Below are positions 1-7,498 of a DNA stretch of 64,000 nucleotides, in pieces. Position numbers and translations under genes: made by a program. This stretch comes from Viridibacterium sediminicola (GTDB lineage: Bacteria > Pseudomonadota > Gammaproteobacteria > Burkholderiales > Rhodocyclaceae), in contig NZ_JBDIVE010000002.1 of assembly GCF_039631295.1 (NCBI RefSeq), positions 620,001-684,000 on the forward strand, read 5' to 3'. A model generated the notes under the pieces. The model saw only the letters and a list, made by a program, of their open reading frames with translations. It did no database searches and was not told where the DNA came from. Numbering within the stretch: position 1 is the stretch's first letter; each line of letters opens with the position of its first letter.

Positions 1-51
1 AACACGCATGCCAGCTGAATCAGCGCGTGAAGGAGGCGTTTCTGCTTTCAT
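1..51 (-). CDS. Partial 5' end of an unidentified gene, divergent from the MerR regulator
   Basis: An ATG on the minus strand at 51-49 is preceded at normal spacing by a GGAGTGAG Shine-Dalgarno sequence, and the frame stays open for 17 codons to the window edge (MKAETPPSRADSAGMRV). Too little protein is visible to name it. It is divergent from the B12-type MerR regulator, and a palindromic operator lies between the two. In the LitR/CarH families, genes divergent from the regulator are often part of its light-induced regulon (photolyase, SDR or lipid/carotenoid genes), so that is a reasonable guess but only context. Confidence 0.5.
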   Translation of the reverse strand, partial: MKAETPPSRADSAGMRV

Positions 52-146
52 GCTCACTCCAATCAAAGGGATGACCGCCAATCGCCAGTCATACAGACTA
101 CACGCAGACGCTTACTCAAGTGTAATAATCTTCGCCGCGGCGCCAA

Positions 147-163
147 ATTTGTCCTAGACAAAT
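147..163. promoter_or_regulatory. Operator 1: perfect inverted repeat ATTTGTC-CTA-GACAAAT
   Basis: Two perfect 7-bp arms separated by 3 bp. The site lies between the divergent partial gene and the MerR regulator. The same core, TTTGTC-N3-GACAAA, recurs at 211-225. Dyads of this kind flanking a MerR-family gene are normally its own binding sites. Which protein binds here is inference. Confidence 0.65.
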
Positions 164-210
164 CCAGGCCGTGGCTTACACTAGCAACTGATTTGTTCTG
201 CGTCAATAAC

Positions 211-225
211 TTTGTCTTGGACAAA
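211..225. promoter_or_regulatory. Operator 2: inverted repeat TTTGTC-TTG-GACAAA abutting the start codon
   Basis: This is a second copy of the TTTGTC-N3-GACAAA dyad with 6-bp perfect arms. It ends at 225, directly before the ATG at 226, so it occupies the place where a ribosome-binding site would be, and no Shine-Dalgarno is visible. Binding here would block transcription or translation initiation of the regulator itself, which suggests tight autorepression. Confidence 0.6.
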
Positions 226-1155
226 ATGAGCGAAGCTGCAGCACCCTCCCCCGCCACCCCGGCCTCGGCCCTGTTCAGCATTGCCGTCGTCGAGCGCGAC
301 ACCGGCATCGGCAAGGACACGCTGCGCGTATGGGAGCGCCGCTACGGATTTCCGCAACCGCTGCGCGACGAGCATGGAGAGCGGCTCTACCCGGCCGAGC
401 AGGTCGAGCGCCTGCGACGGATTCGCCGCCTGATGGACCTGGGTATGCGCCCGGGCAAGATCTTCGCCGCCAGCGACAGCGAGCTCGACAGCCTGCTGCA
501 GGCCAGCGACAGCGCTGGCGCAGCGACGGAAGCCGGCCACGAACTCCTTGATCTGGTCCGCCTGGCACACAGCGAGGCATTGCGCGTCAGCCTGCAGCAG
601 CGCCTGATGAAGCAAGGTCTTGAACGCTTTGTCACCGATACCCTCGCGCCACTGAACGTCGCGGTCGGCAATGCCTGGATGCGCGGCAGCATCGAAGTGG
701 CGGACGAGCATCTCTACACCGAACACGTGCAGAACCTGCTGCGCGCCGCCATCGCCCAGCGCACAGCGGTCGAAGGCGCACCGCGCATCCTGCTCACCAC
801 CTTGCCGGAGGAACCGCACGGCCTCGGTTTGCTGATGGCCGAAGCCCTGCTGGTCTCCGAAGGTGCGCAATGCGTATCGCTGGGCACCCGCACGCCCTTG
901 GCCGACATCCTCAGCGCCGTCGACAGCGGGCAATTCGATGTGCTGGCGCTCTCGTTTTCAGCCGCCTTCCCGCAGCGCCTGGCCAGCAGCGGCCTGCAGC
1001 AGCTCTCGGCCAGCCTGCCCGAGCACGTTGAAATCTGGGCCGGCGGCCGCGGTCTGGGCCCGCGCATGCCGGCTTTCCCGCGCGTGCGAATCCTTGGCGA
1101 GATCGCCAGCGTGCTGCAGGTGCTGGCCGACTGGCGCAGCCGTCAGGCGCACTGA
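226..1155 (+). CDS. MerR-family transcriptional regulator with B12-binding (CarH/LitR-like) light-sensor domain
   Basis: This is a transcriptional repressor predicted to use adenosylcobalamin as a photosensor. Residues about 15-85 form the MerR winged-helix domain (DTLRVWERRYGFPQP). Residues about 120-180 match the four-helix cap of cobalamin photoreceptors, with W151 and the E161-H162 pair (VADEH). A cobalamin-binding Rossmann domain follows, with the E-x-H-x-x-G motif at E196/H198/G201. The 309-residue length is typical. I chose the ATG at 226 because the longer frame from 193 would run through an operator and adds residues with no homology to the family. The residue after W151 is Met, where the Thermus CarH protein has the light-ligating His132. 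The two flanking TTTGTC-N3-GACAAA dyads point to autoregulation. Family assignment is firm; the light response is inferred. Confidence 0.88.
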   Translation: MSEAAAPSPATPASALFSIAVVERDTGIGKDTLRVWERRYGFPQPLRDEHGERLYPAEQVERLRRIRRLMDLGMRPGKIFAASDSELDSLLQASDSAGAATEAGHELLDLVRLAHSEALRVSLQQRLMKQGLERFVTDTLAPLNVAVGNAWMRGSIEVADEHLYTEHVQNLLRAAIAQRTAVEGAPRILLTTLPEEPHGLGLLMAEALLVSEGAQCVSLGTRTPLADILSAVDSGQFDVLALSFSAAFPQRLASSGLQQLSASLPEHVEIWAGGRGLGPRMPAFPRVRILGEIASVLQVLADWRSRQAH

Positions 1156-1285
1156 CGCAGGCCGATGCGCGTCGCCCTCTTGCAGCAGGTACAATGGCCG
1201 ATTCAGGTGTGCCGCCTTAAAAAAGCTGTCACAAAGCAGCGCAAGGCCCACAGTAGAATCAGTGCCCCACACAGAGACCACCACA

Positions 1286-2116
1286 ATGCTTTATCCGGAA
1301 CTGTTCAAATCCCTAGAATCTGCTCGCTGGAACATGGCCGAAGATGTGCCCTGGGACAGTTTCCAGCCCGAACTGCTCAGTGAAGAGCAGGCGATCACCA
1401 TCAAGATGAACGCGATCACCGAGTGGTCGGCCCTGCCCGCCACCGAGATGTTCCTGCGCGACAACCGTCATGACTCCGATTTCTCGGCCTTCATGTCGGT
1501 CTGGTTCTACGAGGAACAAAAGCACTCCCTGGTGCTGATGGAGTATCTGCGCCGCTTCCGCCCCGACCTCGTGCCGACGGAAGAAGAATTGCACGCCGTG
1601 CGCTTCGAGTTCGAACCGGCACCGCCGCTGGAGACCCTGATGCTGCACTTCTGCGGTGAAGTGCGCCTGACCCAGTGGTACCGCCGTGCCTCTGACTGGC
1701 ACACCGAACCGGTGATCAAGAAGATCTACGACCATCTCTCGCGCGACGAAGCCCGCCACGGCGGCGCCTACCTCAAGTACATGAAGCAGGCCATCGACCG
1801 TGCAGGCAACACCGCCCGCACCGCCTTCGCCAAGGTCGGCGTGCTGATGGCATCGAGCTCGCGCTCGTCCAAGCCGCTGCACCCGACCAATCTGCATGTG
1901 AACAAAGCGCTGTTCCCCAACGACACCGTGCAATCGCGCATGCCCAACCCCGAGTGGCTGGAGCACTGGCTGGACAATCAGATCCAGTTCGGCAAGGAAC
2001 ACGAGGCACGCGTGGTCGGCGGCATCCTGCGCAATCTCTCCAGCCTGTTCGGTCAGACTTTCGAGACGGTCGGCGAGCTCAACCGCTTCCGCAAGCAGAT
2101 TCCTGCCAGCGCCTGA
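1286..2116 (+). CDS. Ferritin-like diiron protein, acyl-ACP desaturase-like
   Basis: This 276-residue protein has the ferritin-like diiron pattern: FYEEQKHS near residue 76 and DEARHGG near residue 156, giving the two EExxH/DExxH iron-binding helices with further Glu residues between them. Proteins of this type are annotated as ferritin-like or type-2 (acyl-ACP) fatty acid desaturase-like; the substrate is not evident. There is no signal peptide or membrane segment, so it should be cytoplasmic. The ATG at 1286 opens the conserved start MLYPELFKSLE. The gene follows the MerR regulator in the same direction after a 130-bp gap holding TACAAT and TAGAAT boxes, so it may have its own promoter. It is closed by a strong terminator. 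Confidence 0.75.
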   Translation: MLYPELFKSLESARWNMAEDVPWDSFQPELLSEEQAITIKMNAITEWSALPATEMFLRDNRHDSDFSAFMSVWFYEEQKHSLVLMEYLRRFRPDLVPTEEELHAVRFEFEPAPPLETLMLHFCGEVRLTQWYRRASDWHTEPVIKKIYDHLSRDEARHGGAYLKYMKQAIDRAGNTARTAFAKVGVLMASSSRSSKPLHPTNLHVNKALFPNDTVQSRMPNPEWLEHWLDNQIQFGKEHEARVVGGILRNLSSLFGQTFETVGELNRFRKQIPASA

Positions 2117-2127
2117 CGCAGCAGGCA

Positions 2128-2149
2128 GAACTTCTTTTCGCAGAAGTTC
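2128..2149 (+). repeat. Small hairpin just downstream of the desaturase-like gene
   Basis: GAACTTCT and AGAAGTTC form a perfect 8-bp stem around a TTTCGC loop. It begins 11 bp after the stop codon and lies 15 bp before the main terminator. It may protect the mRNA 3' end or act as a pausing hairpin. Confidence 0.45.
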
Positions 2150-2164
2150 AGCGCATTTCACGGC

Positions 2165-2210
2165 AAAAACAAACAAGCCGGGCCCACAAAGCCCGGCTTG
2201 TTTGTTTTTT
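2165..2210 (+). terminator. Strong intrinsic terminator
   Basis: A 19-bp perfect stem (arms 2165-2183 and 2191-2209) is closed by a 7-nt loop. The GC-rich core GCCGGGC is followed by a T-rich run. The A-rich 5' arm makes it potentially bidirectional. It ends the desaturase-like transcript before the chemoreceptor. Confidence 0.9.
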
Positions 2211-2305
2211 GCGCAAGCATCCTCAAGGTAAACGATTTTTGCGTCGTGAATACTTACTCAAGGGTTGACAAAGAATCGGCCGCCCCACTTTCCCCTGGAG
2301 TAAAC

Positions 2306-3919
2306 ATGAAGCTCTCTACCCGACTTGCCCTGATCGTGGGATCCAGCATGGCTGGCCTCATCCTGATCAGCTGTGTGGCCCTGGTCGGCATCCGTTCGAC
2401 GATGATGGCCGAACGCGAAAACCAGATTGCAACCTTGCTTGATCTCGCCAAAGGCGAGCTCAACTATCTGTACGAACAGGAACAAGCCGGCAAACTCAGC
2501 CGCGCCGAAGCACAGGAAAAGGCCGCCGAAGCGCTTGGCCACTTCAGGCACGGCAACAACTACATCCTCGCCCGCAACGATGAAGATGTGCTGGTCATCC
2601 ATCCCGACAAAGCCCGCATGGGCAAGCTGGACAAGGGCACGCTGACGCCTGCGGGCAAGTACCCAGCCGATCTTTACCGCGAAGGCCTGGCCAAGAATGA
2701 CCCGGCCTTTGTCACCATCCAGGCCGCCAAACCTGGTGGCGACAAGAAAGTCCTGTTCGACAAACTCAATGGCGTATCGCGCTTCAGCCCCTGGTCCTGG
2801 ACCGTCGGCACGGGTTTCTTTGTCGATGACATCGATGCGGCCTTCCGTCGCTATGCACTCACCCTGATCGTCGCCGGTCTGGTCATCCTTGCCCTGACAG
2901 CCACGCTGGCCGTGGTGTTCTCCAAGCGTATCTACGCCCAGCTCGGCGGCGAGCCCGAAGTCGCCATGCGCGCCGCAGGCGCCATCGCCGCCGGCGATCT
3001 GTCCCAGCATTTGCCGGACGCCAAGAGTGGCAGCCTGATGGCCGCGCTCAAGCATATGCAGCAGAGCCTGACGCAAATGATCGGCAGCATCCAGCGCAGT
3101 TCTTCGGCACTCGACCAAGCCTCCAGCACGATTGCGCAGACCATGGGCGAGATCCGCCACGCCTCGGCGCAATCGTCTGAAGCCACGTCCTCGACGGCGG
3201 CAGCCATTGAGGAGATGACCGTCAGCGTCGGCCAGATCGCCGACAGCGCACGCGAGACGCAGCAGAATTCCGGCCGCGCCACCGAACTGGCGAAGACCGG
3301 CGAGCAGCGCGTGATGGCGGCCTCGCAAGCGATTCACGCGGTCTCCGCCCAGGTCGATGAAGCCTCTGGTCGCATCGGCGAACTGGCTGATCGTTCCCGC
3401 CAGATCGACGGCATCGCCAGCACCATCAAGGAAATCGCCGAGCAGACCAATCTGCTGGCGCTCAATGCCGCCATCGAAGCGGCGCGTGCCGGCGAGCAAG
3501 GCCGCGGCTTTGCGGTGGTGGCGGACGAAGTGCGCAAACTTGCCGAACGCACGACCAAGGCCACGCAGGAAATCGCCGTCACCATTTCGGCCATCCAGAC
3601 CGATACCGACATGGTGGTCACCAGCATGCAGGCGGTCAAACCGCAGGTGGAAAAGGGCGTCAATCTCGCCGGCGAAGCGGCCGATGCGCTGCGCAGCATT
3701 CTCGAAGGCACTTACGAGACGCTGGAGAAAATCAGTGAAGTGGCCCACGCCACCTCGGAGCAAACCGCCGCCAGCAACAGCATTGCCGGCAATATCGAAC
3801 GCATTGCACGCATGGTCGAAGACTCCGACCAGGCCGTGCATAACGCCGATGGTGCGGCCCGCTCGCTGAGCAGCCTGGCCTCCGAGCTCAACAGCACGGT
3901 GTCACGCTTCCGCGTCTGA
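2306..3919 (+). CDS. Methyl-accepting chemotaxis protein with a periplasmic Cache domain
   Basis: This is a transmembrane chemoreceptor of 537 residues that signals through CheW/CheA. TM1 is at about residues 8-31. A single Cache (sCache_2-like) ligand domain spans about 35-185, ending in the typical WSWTVGTGFFVDDID. TM2 is at about 190-213, then HAMP, then a long methyl-accepting coiled coil whose hairpin tip is EQTNLLALNAAIEAARAG, the CheA/CheW-binding tip. The ATG at 2306 was chosen because CTGGAG lies just upstream and TM1 begins directly after it. No che genes are nearby, so it is an orphan receptor feeding a remote chemotaxis array. The ligand is unknown; small organic acids are common for this Cache type. 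Confidence 0.93.
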   Translation: MKLSTRLALIVGSSMAGLILISCVALVGIRSTMMAERENQIATLLDLAKGELNYLYEQEQAGKLSRAEAQEKAAEALGHFRHGNNYILARNDEDVLVIHPDKARMGKLDKGTLTPAGKYPADLYREGLAKNDPAFVTIQAAKPGGDKKVLFDKLNGVSRFSPWSWTVGTGFFVDDIDAAFRRYALTLIVAGLVILALTATLAVVFSKRIYAQLGGEPEVAMRAAGAIAAGDLSQHLPDAKSGSLMAALKHMQQSLTQMIGSIQRSSSALDQASSTIAQTMGEIRHASAQSSEATSSTAAAIEEMTVSVGQIADSARETQQNSGRATELAKTGEQRVMAASQAIHAVSAQVDEASGRIGELADRSRQIDGIASTIKEIAEQTNLLALNAAIEAARAGEQGRGFAVVADEVRKLAERTTKATQEIAVTISAIQTDTDMVVTSMQAVKPQVEKGVNLAGEAADALRSILEGTYETLEKISEVAHATSEQTAASNSIAGNIERIARMVEDSDQAVHNADGAARSLSSLASELNSTVSRFRV

Positions 3920-3938
3920 GCCGGCGCGGGAATCACAA

Positions 3939-3975
3939 AAAACGCGAACGCGGTATAGTGCCGCGTTCGCGTTTT
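3939..3975. terminator. Hairpin terminator overlapping a -10-like box
   Basis: A 15-bp perfect stem, AAAACGCGAACGCGG paired with its complement, has a 7-nt loop and A/T-rich tails on both sides, so it can terminate in either direction. The loop sequence TATAGTG reads as a -10 element about 30 bp before the hldC start codon. The terminator of the chemoreceptor gene and the promoter of the next gene may therefore share the same bases. Confidence 0.7.
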
Positions 3976-3986
3976 CATTTGATGCC

Positions 3987-4478
3987 ATGCCCACCTACGC
4001 TGCTCCCGAGTTTGAACACAAGATCGTTGCGCCGGAAGACCTGATCGCCCGCATCGCCAGCCTGCCCCGCCCGCTTGTCTTCACCAACGGCTGTTTCGAC
4101 ATCCTCCACCGTGGCCATGTCACCTATCTTGGCCAAGCACGCGCCCTCGGCGCAGCGATGATTGTCGCCCTCAATACCGACGCCTCGGTCAAACGCCAGG
4201 GCAAGGGCGATGATAGACCGATCAACACCCTCGCAGACCGCGCTGCGGTGATGGCCGCCTTGGGCTGTGTCGATCTGGTGACCTGGTTCGACGAAGACAC
4301 GCCGATCGAACGCATCCTGCAATGCAAGCCGGATGTGCTGGTCAAGGGCGGCGACTGGCCGGTGGAAAAGATCGTCGGCTATAGCGAAGTGCTCGGCTGG
4401 GGCGGCACTGTGCACTCGATCCCCTTCGAGCACCAGCGCTCGACGACGGCCCTGCTGGGCAAGATCCGCTCACTCTGA
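3987..4478 (+). CDS. hldC: D-glycero-beta-D-manno-heptose 1-phosphate adenylyltransferase (RfaE2/HldC)
   Basis: This enzyme transfers AMP from ATP to heptose 1-phosphate in the ADP-heptose pathway for lipopolysaccharide inner core. The 163-residue protein has the nucleotidyltransferase signature FTNGCFDILHRGH at about residues 33-45, and a second conserved segment with RSTTALLGKI near the C-terminus. Only the cytidylyltransferase-like half is present, so the kinase half (HldA) must be encoded elsewhere, as is usual in betaproteobacteria. It is a single gene with a hairpin upstream and the GntR regulator convergent downstream. Confidence 0.92.
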   Translation: MPTYAAPEFEHKIVAPEDLIARIASLPRPLVFTNGCFDILHRGHVTYLGQARALGAAMIVALNTDASVKRQGKGDDRPINTLADRAAVMAALGCVDLVTWFDEDTPIERILQCKPDVLVKGGDWPVEKIVGYSEVLGWGGTVHSIPFEHQRSTTALLGKIRSL

Positions 4479-4501
4479 ACGGCGAGGCACGCGACAAGGC
4501 C

Positions 4502-5203
4502 TCAGCTTTGTCGCGCAGCCTGCAGGCGGTGGATGGTGATCTTGCGCACCTCCGCCTTGCTTTCCTCGATATGGCTTTTGAGTAGCATGCAGGCCTGATC
4601 GGCACGATGCCGCAGCATCGCCTGCAGGATCTGGCCATGCTCTTCGTAGGTGCGCTCGATGCGATAGCCCTGGGTAAAGTCGAGCCGGCGGATGATGCGG
4701 ATGCGCTCGATCACGTCGTTATGCACGCGTGCGATCTCGGGATTGTCGGCAACATCGACGATGGTGATATGAAAGCGCTCGTCGAGCTCGGCCGCGGCAA
4801 GCGAGTCCATCACGCGCTCGCTCTCGGCGACCAGCCAGGTGTTCTTGAGCACCTCGATGCGCGACAGATCCGCGCTGTCGCAAATCTTGCGCACCGAGGC
4901 GAGTTCGAGCACCAGACGCAATTCGTAAAGACTCTCGAACAGCGCGAAATCGAACGGCCGCACACTCCAACCGTTGCGAAAATGCACGAAGACATAGCCT
5001 TCGCGCTCCAGGCGGTACAAGGCTTCACGCACCGGCGTGCGGCTGACCTGCAGGCGCTCGGCGATCTGGCTTTCGGTGAAGCGGTCGCCCGGGAGCAGAC
5101 GGAAATCGAAAATATCTTCCTTGACCCGCGCGTAGACGTAATCCACGCGCGATCCGGCAAACCCAAGCGCGCCGGGCTCTTCCGGTGGCGTGCTGACTGT
5201 CAT
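4502..5203 (-). CDS. GntR-family (FCD/FadR subfamily) transcriptional regulator
   Basis: This is a probable repressor of the surrounding carboxybiuret/allophanate locus. An N-terminal winged helix (YARVKEDIFDFRLLPGDRFTESQIAERLQVSRTPVREALYRL in outline, about residues 22-64) is the GntR signature. A C-terminal all-helical FCD ligand domain follows, with the metal-binding D/H pattern (LDERFHITIVD and later YEEHGQILQA). The length is 233 residues. The ATG at 5203 was chosen because it lies 4 bp after the atzH stop, which gives an operon arrangement; the longer open frame runs into atzH. It is the last gene of atzG-atzE-atzH-gntR. The two CTTG(T/C)ATACA(A/T)G dyads in the divergent control region are good candidates for its operators, since FCD regulators bind TTGTATACAA-like sites. 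Confidence 0.88.
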   Translation of the reverse strand: MTVSTPPEEPGALGFAGSRVDYVYARVKEDIFDFRLLPGDRFTESQIAERLQVSRTPVREALYRLEREGYVFVHFRNGWSVRPFDFALFESLYELRLVLELASVRKICDSADLSRIEVLKNTWLVAESERVMDSLAAAELDERFHITIVDVADNPEIARVHNDVIERIRIIRRLDFTQGYRIERTYEEHGQILQAMLRHRADQACMLLKSHIEESKAEVRKITIHRLQAARQS

Positions 5204-5207
5204 CGGG

Positions 5208-5588
5208 TCAATTTTCCCTGAAACTGATATGAGCGAACACGATACGCCATAAGCCCTCGATACGCACCCATGTCTGGCTCTGGCGACCGATTCTTCCATC
5301 CGCCACGCGGCGGAACAGCACATTCACCACCGCCGTGTGATCCGCAAAACTGACGATATGCCGATCCAGGCGTTCGCGCGCCAGTTCGGCCAGCGGGCGC
5401 GCCGAGCGATAGCGGCGGATCGCCTCGATGCCTGTCAGCTCGTCCTTGGCTGCCACGCGCATGACGCGCTCATCCTGCCAGAACAGCGCATCCAGGGTCT
5501 CCAGATCATTGGCTTGCAGCGCGGTCTCGTAGCGGTCCGACACCTGCTCCAGCTCGGCCAGCATGGCCGCCTGATTGATCGCACTCAT
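5208..5588 (-). CDS. atzH: AtzH/HpxZ-like NTF2-fold protein (DUF3225)
   Basis: This 126-residue protein has the NTF2-like/DUF3225 pattern: ANDLETLDALFW early and the C-terminal QTWVRIEGLWRIVFAHIS. Relatives are HpxZ of oxalurate catabolism and AtzH of cyanuric acid catabolism. AtzH has been described as acting on dicarboxyurea so that it reaches allophanate. The start used is the ATG at 5588, which shares one base with the atzE stop; a GTG one codon upstream is the alternative. Tight coupling to atzE and gntR supports a role in the same pathway. The exact substrate here is inferred. Confidence 0.8.
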   Translation of the reverse strand: MSAINQAAMLAELEQVSDRYETALQANDLETLDALFWQDERVMRVAAKDELTGIEAIRRYRSARPLAELARERLDRHIVSFADHTAVVNVLFRRVADGRIGRQSQTWVRIEGLWRIVFAHISFREN

Positions 5589-7000
5589 CACTTCGGGCTC
5601 CCCGATTTGAAGGTATTGCCGCCAGCTTCCAGCGCGGCGGCGGCGGCCAGCGCCAGATCTTCGCGCCCGGGGGCGGCGATCAGCTGCACACCGATCGGCA
5701 AGCCACCCGCCGTGGGCAGTGGCACGGCCACCACCGGCAAGCCGATGAAGGAGATCGGCTGGGTCATCAGGCCAATCGAGGGCCGCGTCGGTACGCGTCC
5801 GCCAGGCAGATCGATCCAGGCCTGGCCGATCTCGGTCGCCACGCAGGGCGTAGCCGGTGCGACCAGCACATCGAAGCGCTCGAAGACCGCATTGAGCTGG
5901 CGTGCAAAGGCCAGGCGGAAGCGCTGCGCCTGCACGTACCAGCTTGCGGGCAGCAAGCTGCCGGCGAGCATGCGGTCACGATTGAGCGGCTCCATGTCGT
6001 CGTAATGCGCCTGCAATTCGGGGCGATAGAGCTGGCCCGATTCGCTGGCGGTAATGACAAAGCCGGCCGCGCGCGCTGCCGGCACATTCGGCAGATCAAG
6101 CTCATCCTGAGCACCCAAAGCCATCGCCACCGCGCGGCTGGCACTGCGCGCATCCGGCCCCGACCATTGATCGAAATAACCGGTCAAGCGCGCAACACGC
6201 AGCCCCGCGATGCCCTCGCTTTGAGCGCGCAACACAGCGGCCTCGGTCTGCGCGCCGGCTTCACGCGTGCACGCATGGTCGCGCGAGTCCAGCCCGACGA
6301 GGGCATCGAAGATCCGCGCCAGATCGCGGCTGCCACGCGCAAAGGGGCCAAGGTGATCGATGTTGTGCACGAAGGGCCGGCTGCCGCCACGCGACAGCGC
6401 GCCGAAAGTCGGCTTGAGGCCGAACACCCCGCAGAACGAGGACGGCACACGGATCGAACCATTGGTGTCGGAACCCAGCGCGAAAGCGCACATCTGCGCC
6501 GCAACCGCCGCACCGCAGCCACCGGACGAGCCGCCCGCCACGCGCATCGGGTCGTGCGGATTGCGCGTCACGCCGTGAAAGCTATTCTCGGTGGTGAAGC
6601 CGTAGGCATAGGCGTCCATGTTCAGCGCACCGATCAGGCAGGCGCCGGCCGCGGCGCTGCGACTGACCAGGGTGGCGTCTTCACTCGGCGCCGCACCGGC
6701 GCGGCCACGGTGGCCGCCGGCAAGGGTCGGCAAGCCGGCAACGTCGAACAGGTTCTTCACCGCATACGGCACGCCGGCCAGCGGCGGCAACGCCTCACCG
6801 CGCACCCGGCGCTGGTCGATGACATCGGCTTCGAGCAAGGCGCGCTGCTCGGTGATGTCGGTATAGGCATTGATGCTGGCATCGCGGTTACGCAGATTGT
6901 CCAGCGCAGCGGTGACCAGCTCGCGCGCCGAGATGTCGCCATGGGCAACGCAATCGGCCATCTGCCAGGCATGCAGGGCGCCCGCGTCAAGGCGGCTCAT
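5588..7000 (-). CDS. atzE: AtzE-type amidase (1-carboxybiuret hydrolase catalytic subunit)
   Basis: This is an amidase-signature enzyme of 470 residues. The Ser-cisSer-Lys triad is readable: Lys in GVPYAVKNLFDVAG, the cis-Ser in GGSSGGCGAAVA and the nucleophile in SDTNGSIRVPSSFCG. The AtzE subfamily works as a complex with the small AtzG subunit and deaminates 1-carboxybiuret on the way to allophanate. Its ATG overlaps the atzG stop by 4 bp and its stop overlaps the atzH start, so the three subunits are translationally coupled. No cyanuric acid hydrolase (AtzD) or biuret hydrolase is in the window, so the upstream substrate may come from elsewhere or differ. Confidence 0.88.
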   Translation of the reverse strand: MSRLDAGALHAWQMADCVAHGDISARELVTAALDNLRNRDASINAYTDITEQRALLEADVIDQRRVRGEALPPLAGVPYAVKNLFDVAGLPTLAGGHRGRAGAAPSEDATLVSRSAAAGACLIGALNMDAYAYGFTTENSFHGVTRNPHDPMRVAGGSSGGCGAAVAAQMCAFALGSDTNGSIRVPSSFCGVFGLKPTFGALSRGGSRPFVHNIDHLGPFARGSRDLARIFDALVGLDSRDHACTREAGAQTEAAVLRAQSEGIAGLRVARLTGYFDQWSGPDARSASRAVAMALGAQDELDLPNVPAARAAGFVITASESGQLYRPELQAHYDDMEPLNRDRMLAGSLLPASWYVQAQRFRLAFARQLNAVFERFDVLVAPATPCVATEIGQAWIDLPGGRVPTRPSIGLMTQPISFIGLPVVAVPLPTAGGLPIGVQLIAAPGREDLALAAAAALEAGGNTFKSGSPK

Positions 7001-7182
7001 GGCTTGAATACCGGTGCAGGCTCGATCTCCGGCGGCAGTTGCTGCGCCAGCAGGGGCGCGGCAATGCCTTCGATCAATTCCAGCTGCGCCACCACGCGTT
7101 CGAGCTGCGCCTCATCCAGGGCATAGCCCTGCACACCGGCCATCACCAGCGCGTAGCTGCGCCAATCGGTCGTTCCAGTCAT
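6997..7182 (-). CDS. atzG: AtzG-like small subunit (DUF4089)
   Basis: This 61-residue polypeptide (starting MTGTTDWRSYAL and ending EIEPAPVFKP) matches the AtzG/DUF4089 small subunit that packs on AtzE, in the manner of GatC on GatA. The C-terminal E-P-x-P-V-F is typical. The ATG at 7182 has a strong AAGGAG upstream; the longer open frame to 7257 would pass through the proposed regulatory site. It is the first gene of the minus-strand operon, and its TGA overlaps the atzE ATG. Confidence 0.82.
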   Translation of the reverse strand: MTGTTDWRSYALVMAGVQGYALDEAQLERVVAQLELIEGIAAPLLAQQLPPEIEPAPVFKP

Positions 7183-7230
7183 CGTTGCGAACTCCTTTTC
7201 TGAAGACTTGCCTGCATCCTGAGCCTCGAT

Positions 7231-7243
7231 CTTGCATACATGC
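7231..7243. promoter_or_regulatory. GntR-type operator near the atzG start site (CTTGCATACATGC)
   Basis: This site matches the perfect palindrome at 7499-7510 at 10 of 12 positions (CTTG-C-ATACA-T-G). It covers the start site predicted from the minus-strand sigma-54-like promoter (about 7242). It is a candidate binding site for the FCD-type GntR protein encoded downstream. Confidence 0.55.
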
Positions 7244-7252
7244 TGGTCGACA

Positions 7253-7268
7253 TGCAAATTCCGCTCCC
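7253..7268 (-). promoter_or_regulatory. Candidate sigma-54 promoter for atzGEH-gntR
   Basis: On the minus strand the sequence reads GGGAGCGGAATTTGCA: GG and GC dinucleotides separated by exactly 10 nt, with a consensus TTGCA -12 element and a weaker -24 element. The predicted start near 7242 leaves a leader of about 60 nt before atzG. Confidence 0.5.
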
Positions 7269-7343
7269 GCAGAGGCTCAGAGCGAAGCGTTCACCACATT
7301 AGGAAAAAAGCGGCCGGACCAGGCGCCGCCGCCCCAGCGAACC

Positions 7344-7360
7344 GGCACCACAAAGGCGCA
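7344..7360. promoter_or_regulatory. Candidate NtrC enhancer (GGCACC-ACAAA-GGCGCA)
   Basis: This matches the NtrC consensus TGCACC-N5-GGTGCA at 10 of 12 conserved positions. It lies about 115-130 bp upstream of the plus-strand -24/-12 promoter and about 80-90 bp from the minus-strand one, both normal enhancer distances. NtrC binding is inferred from sequence only. Confidence 0.45.
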
Positions 7361-7473
7361 ACCCGCCCGCTGGCGCCCCATTGCAAGGCCTCGCACCGCG
7401 CGCGAGATCGCCAGCTGCAGACAAAGTTCATATTTTTCAGCGATTTGCAAAACCCGTAGGAAGACTGTGCGGA

Positions 7474-7489
7474 TGGCATACGACTTGCT
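7474..7489 (+). promoter_or_regulatory. Candidate sigma-54 promoter for atzF and the ABC transporter
   Basis: TGGCATACGACTTGCT matches TGGCAC-N5-TTGCT with GG-N10-GC spacing. It places transcription start near 7500, inside the palindromic operator. This agrees with nitrogen-limitation control of allophanate hydrolase. Confidence 0.65.
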
Positions 7490-7498
7490 GGATACCTA

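Noticed and set aside
2258..3841. Long open frame antisense to the chemoreceptor
   Set aside because: It arises from codon bias in GC-rich DNA; its product has no domain, and the plus strand encodes a complete chemoreceptor.
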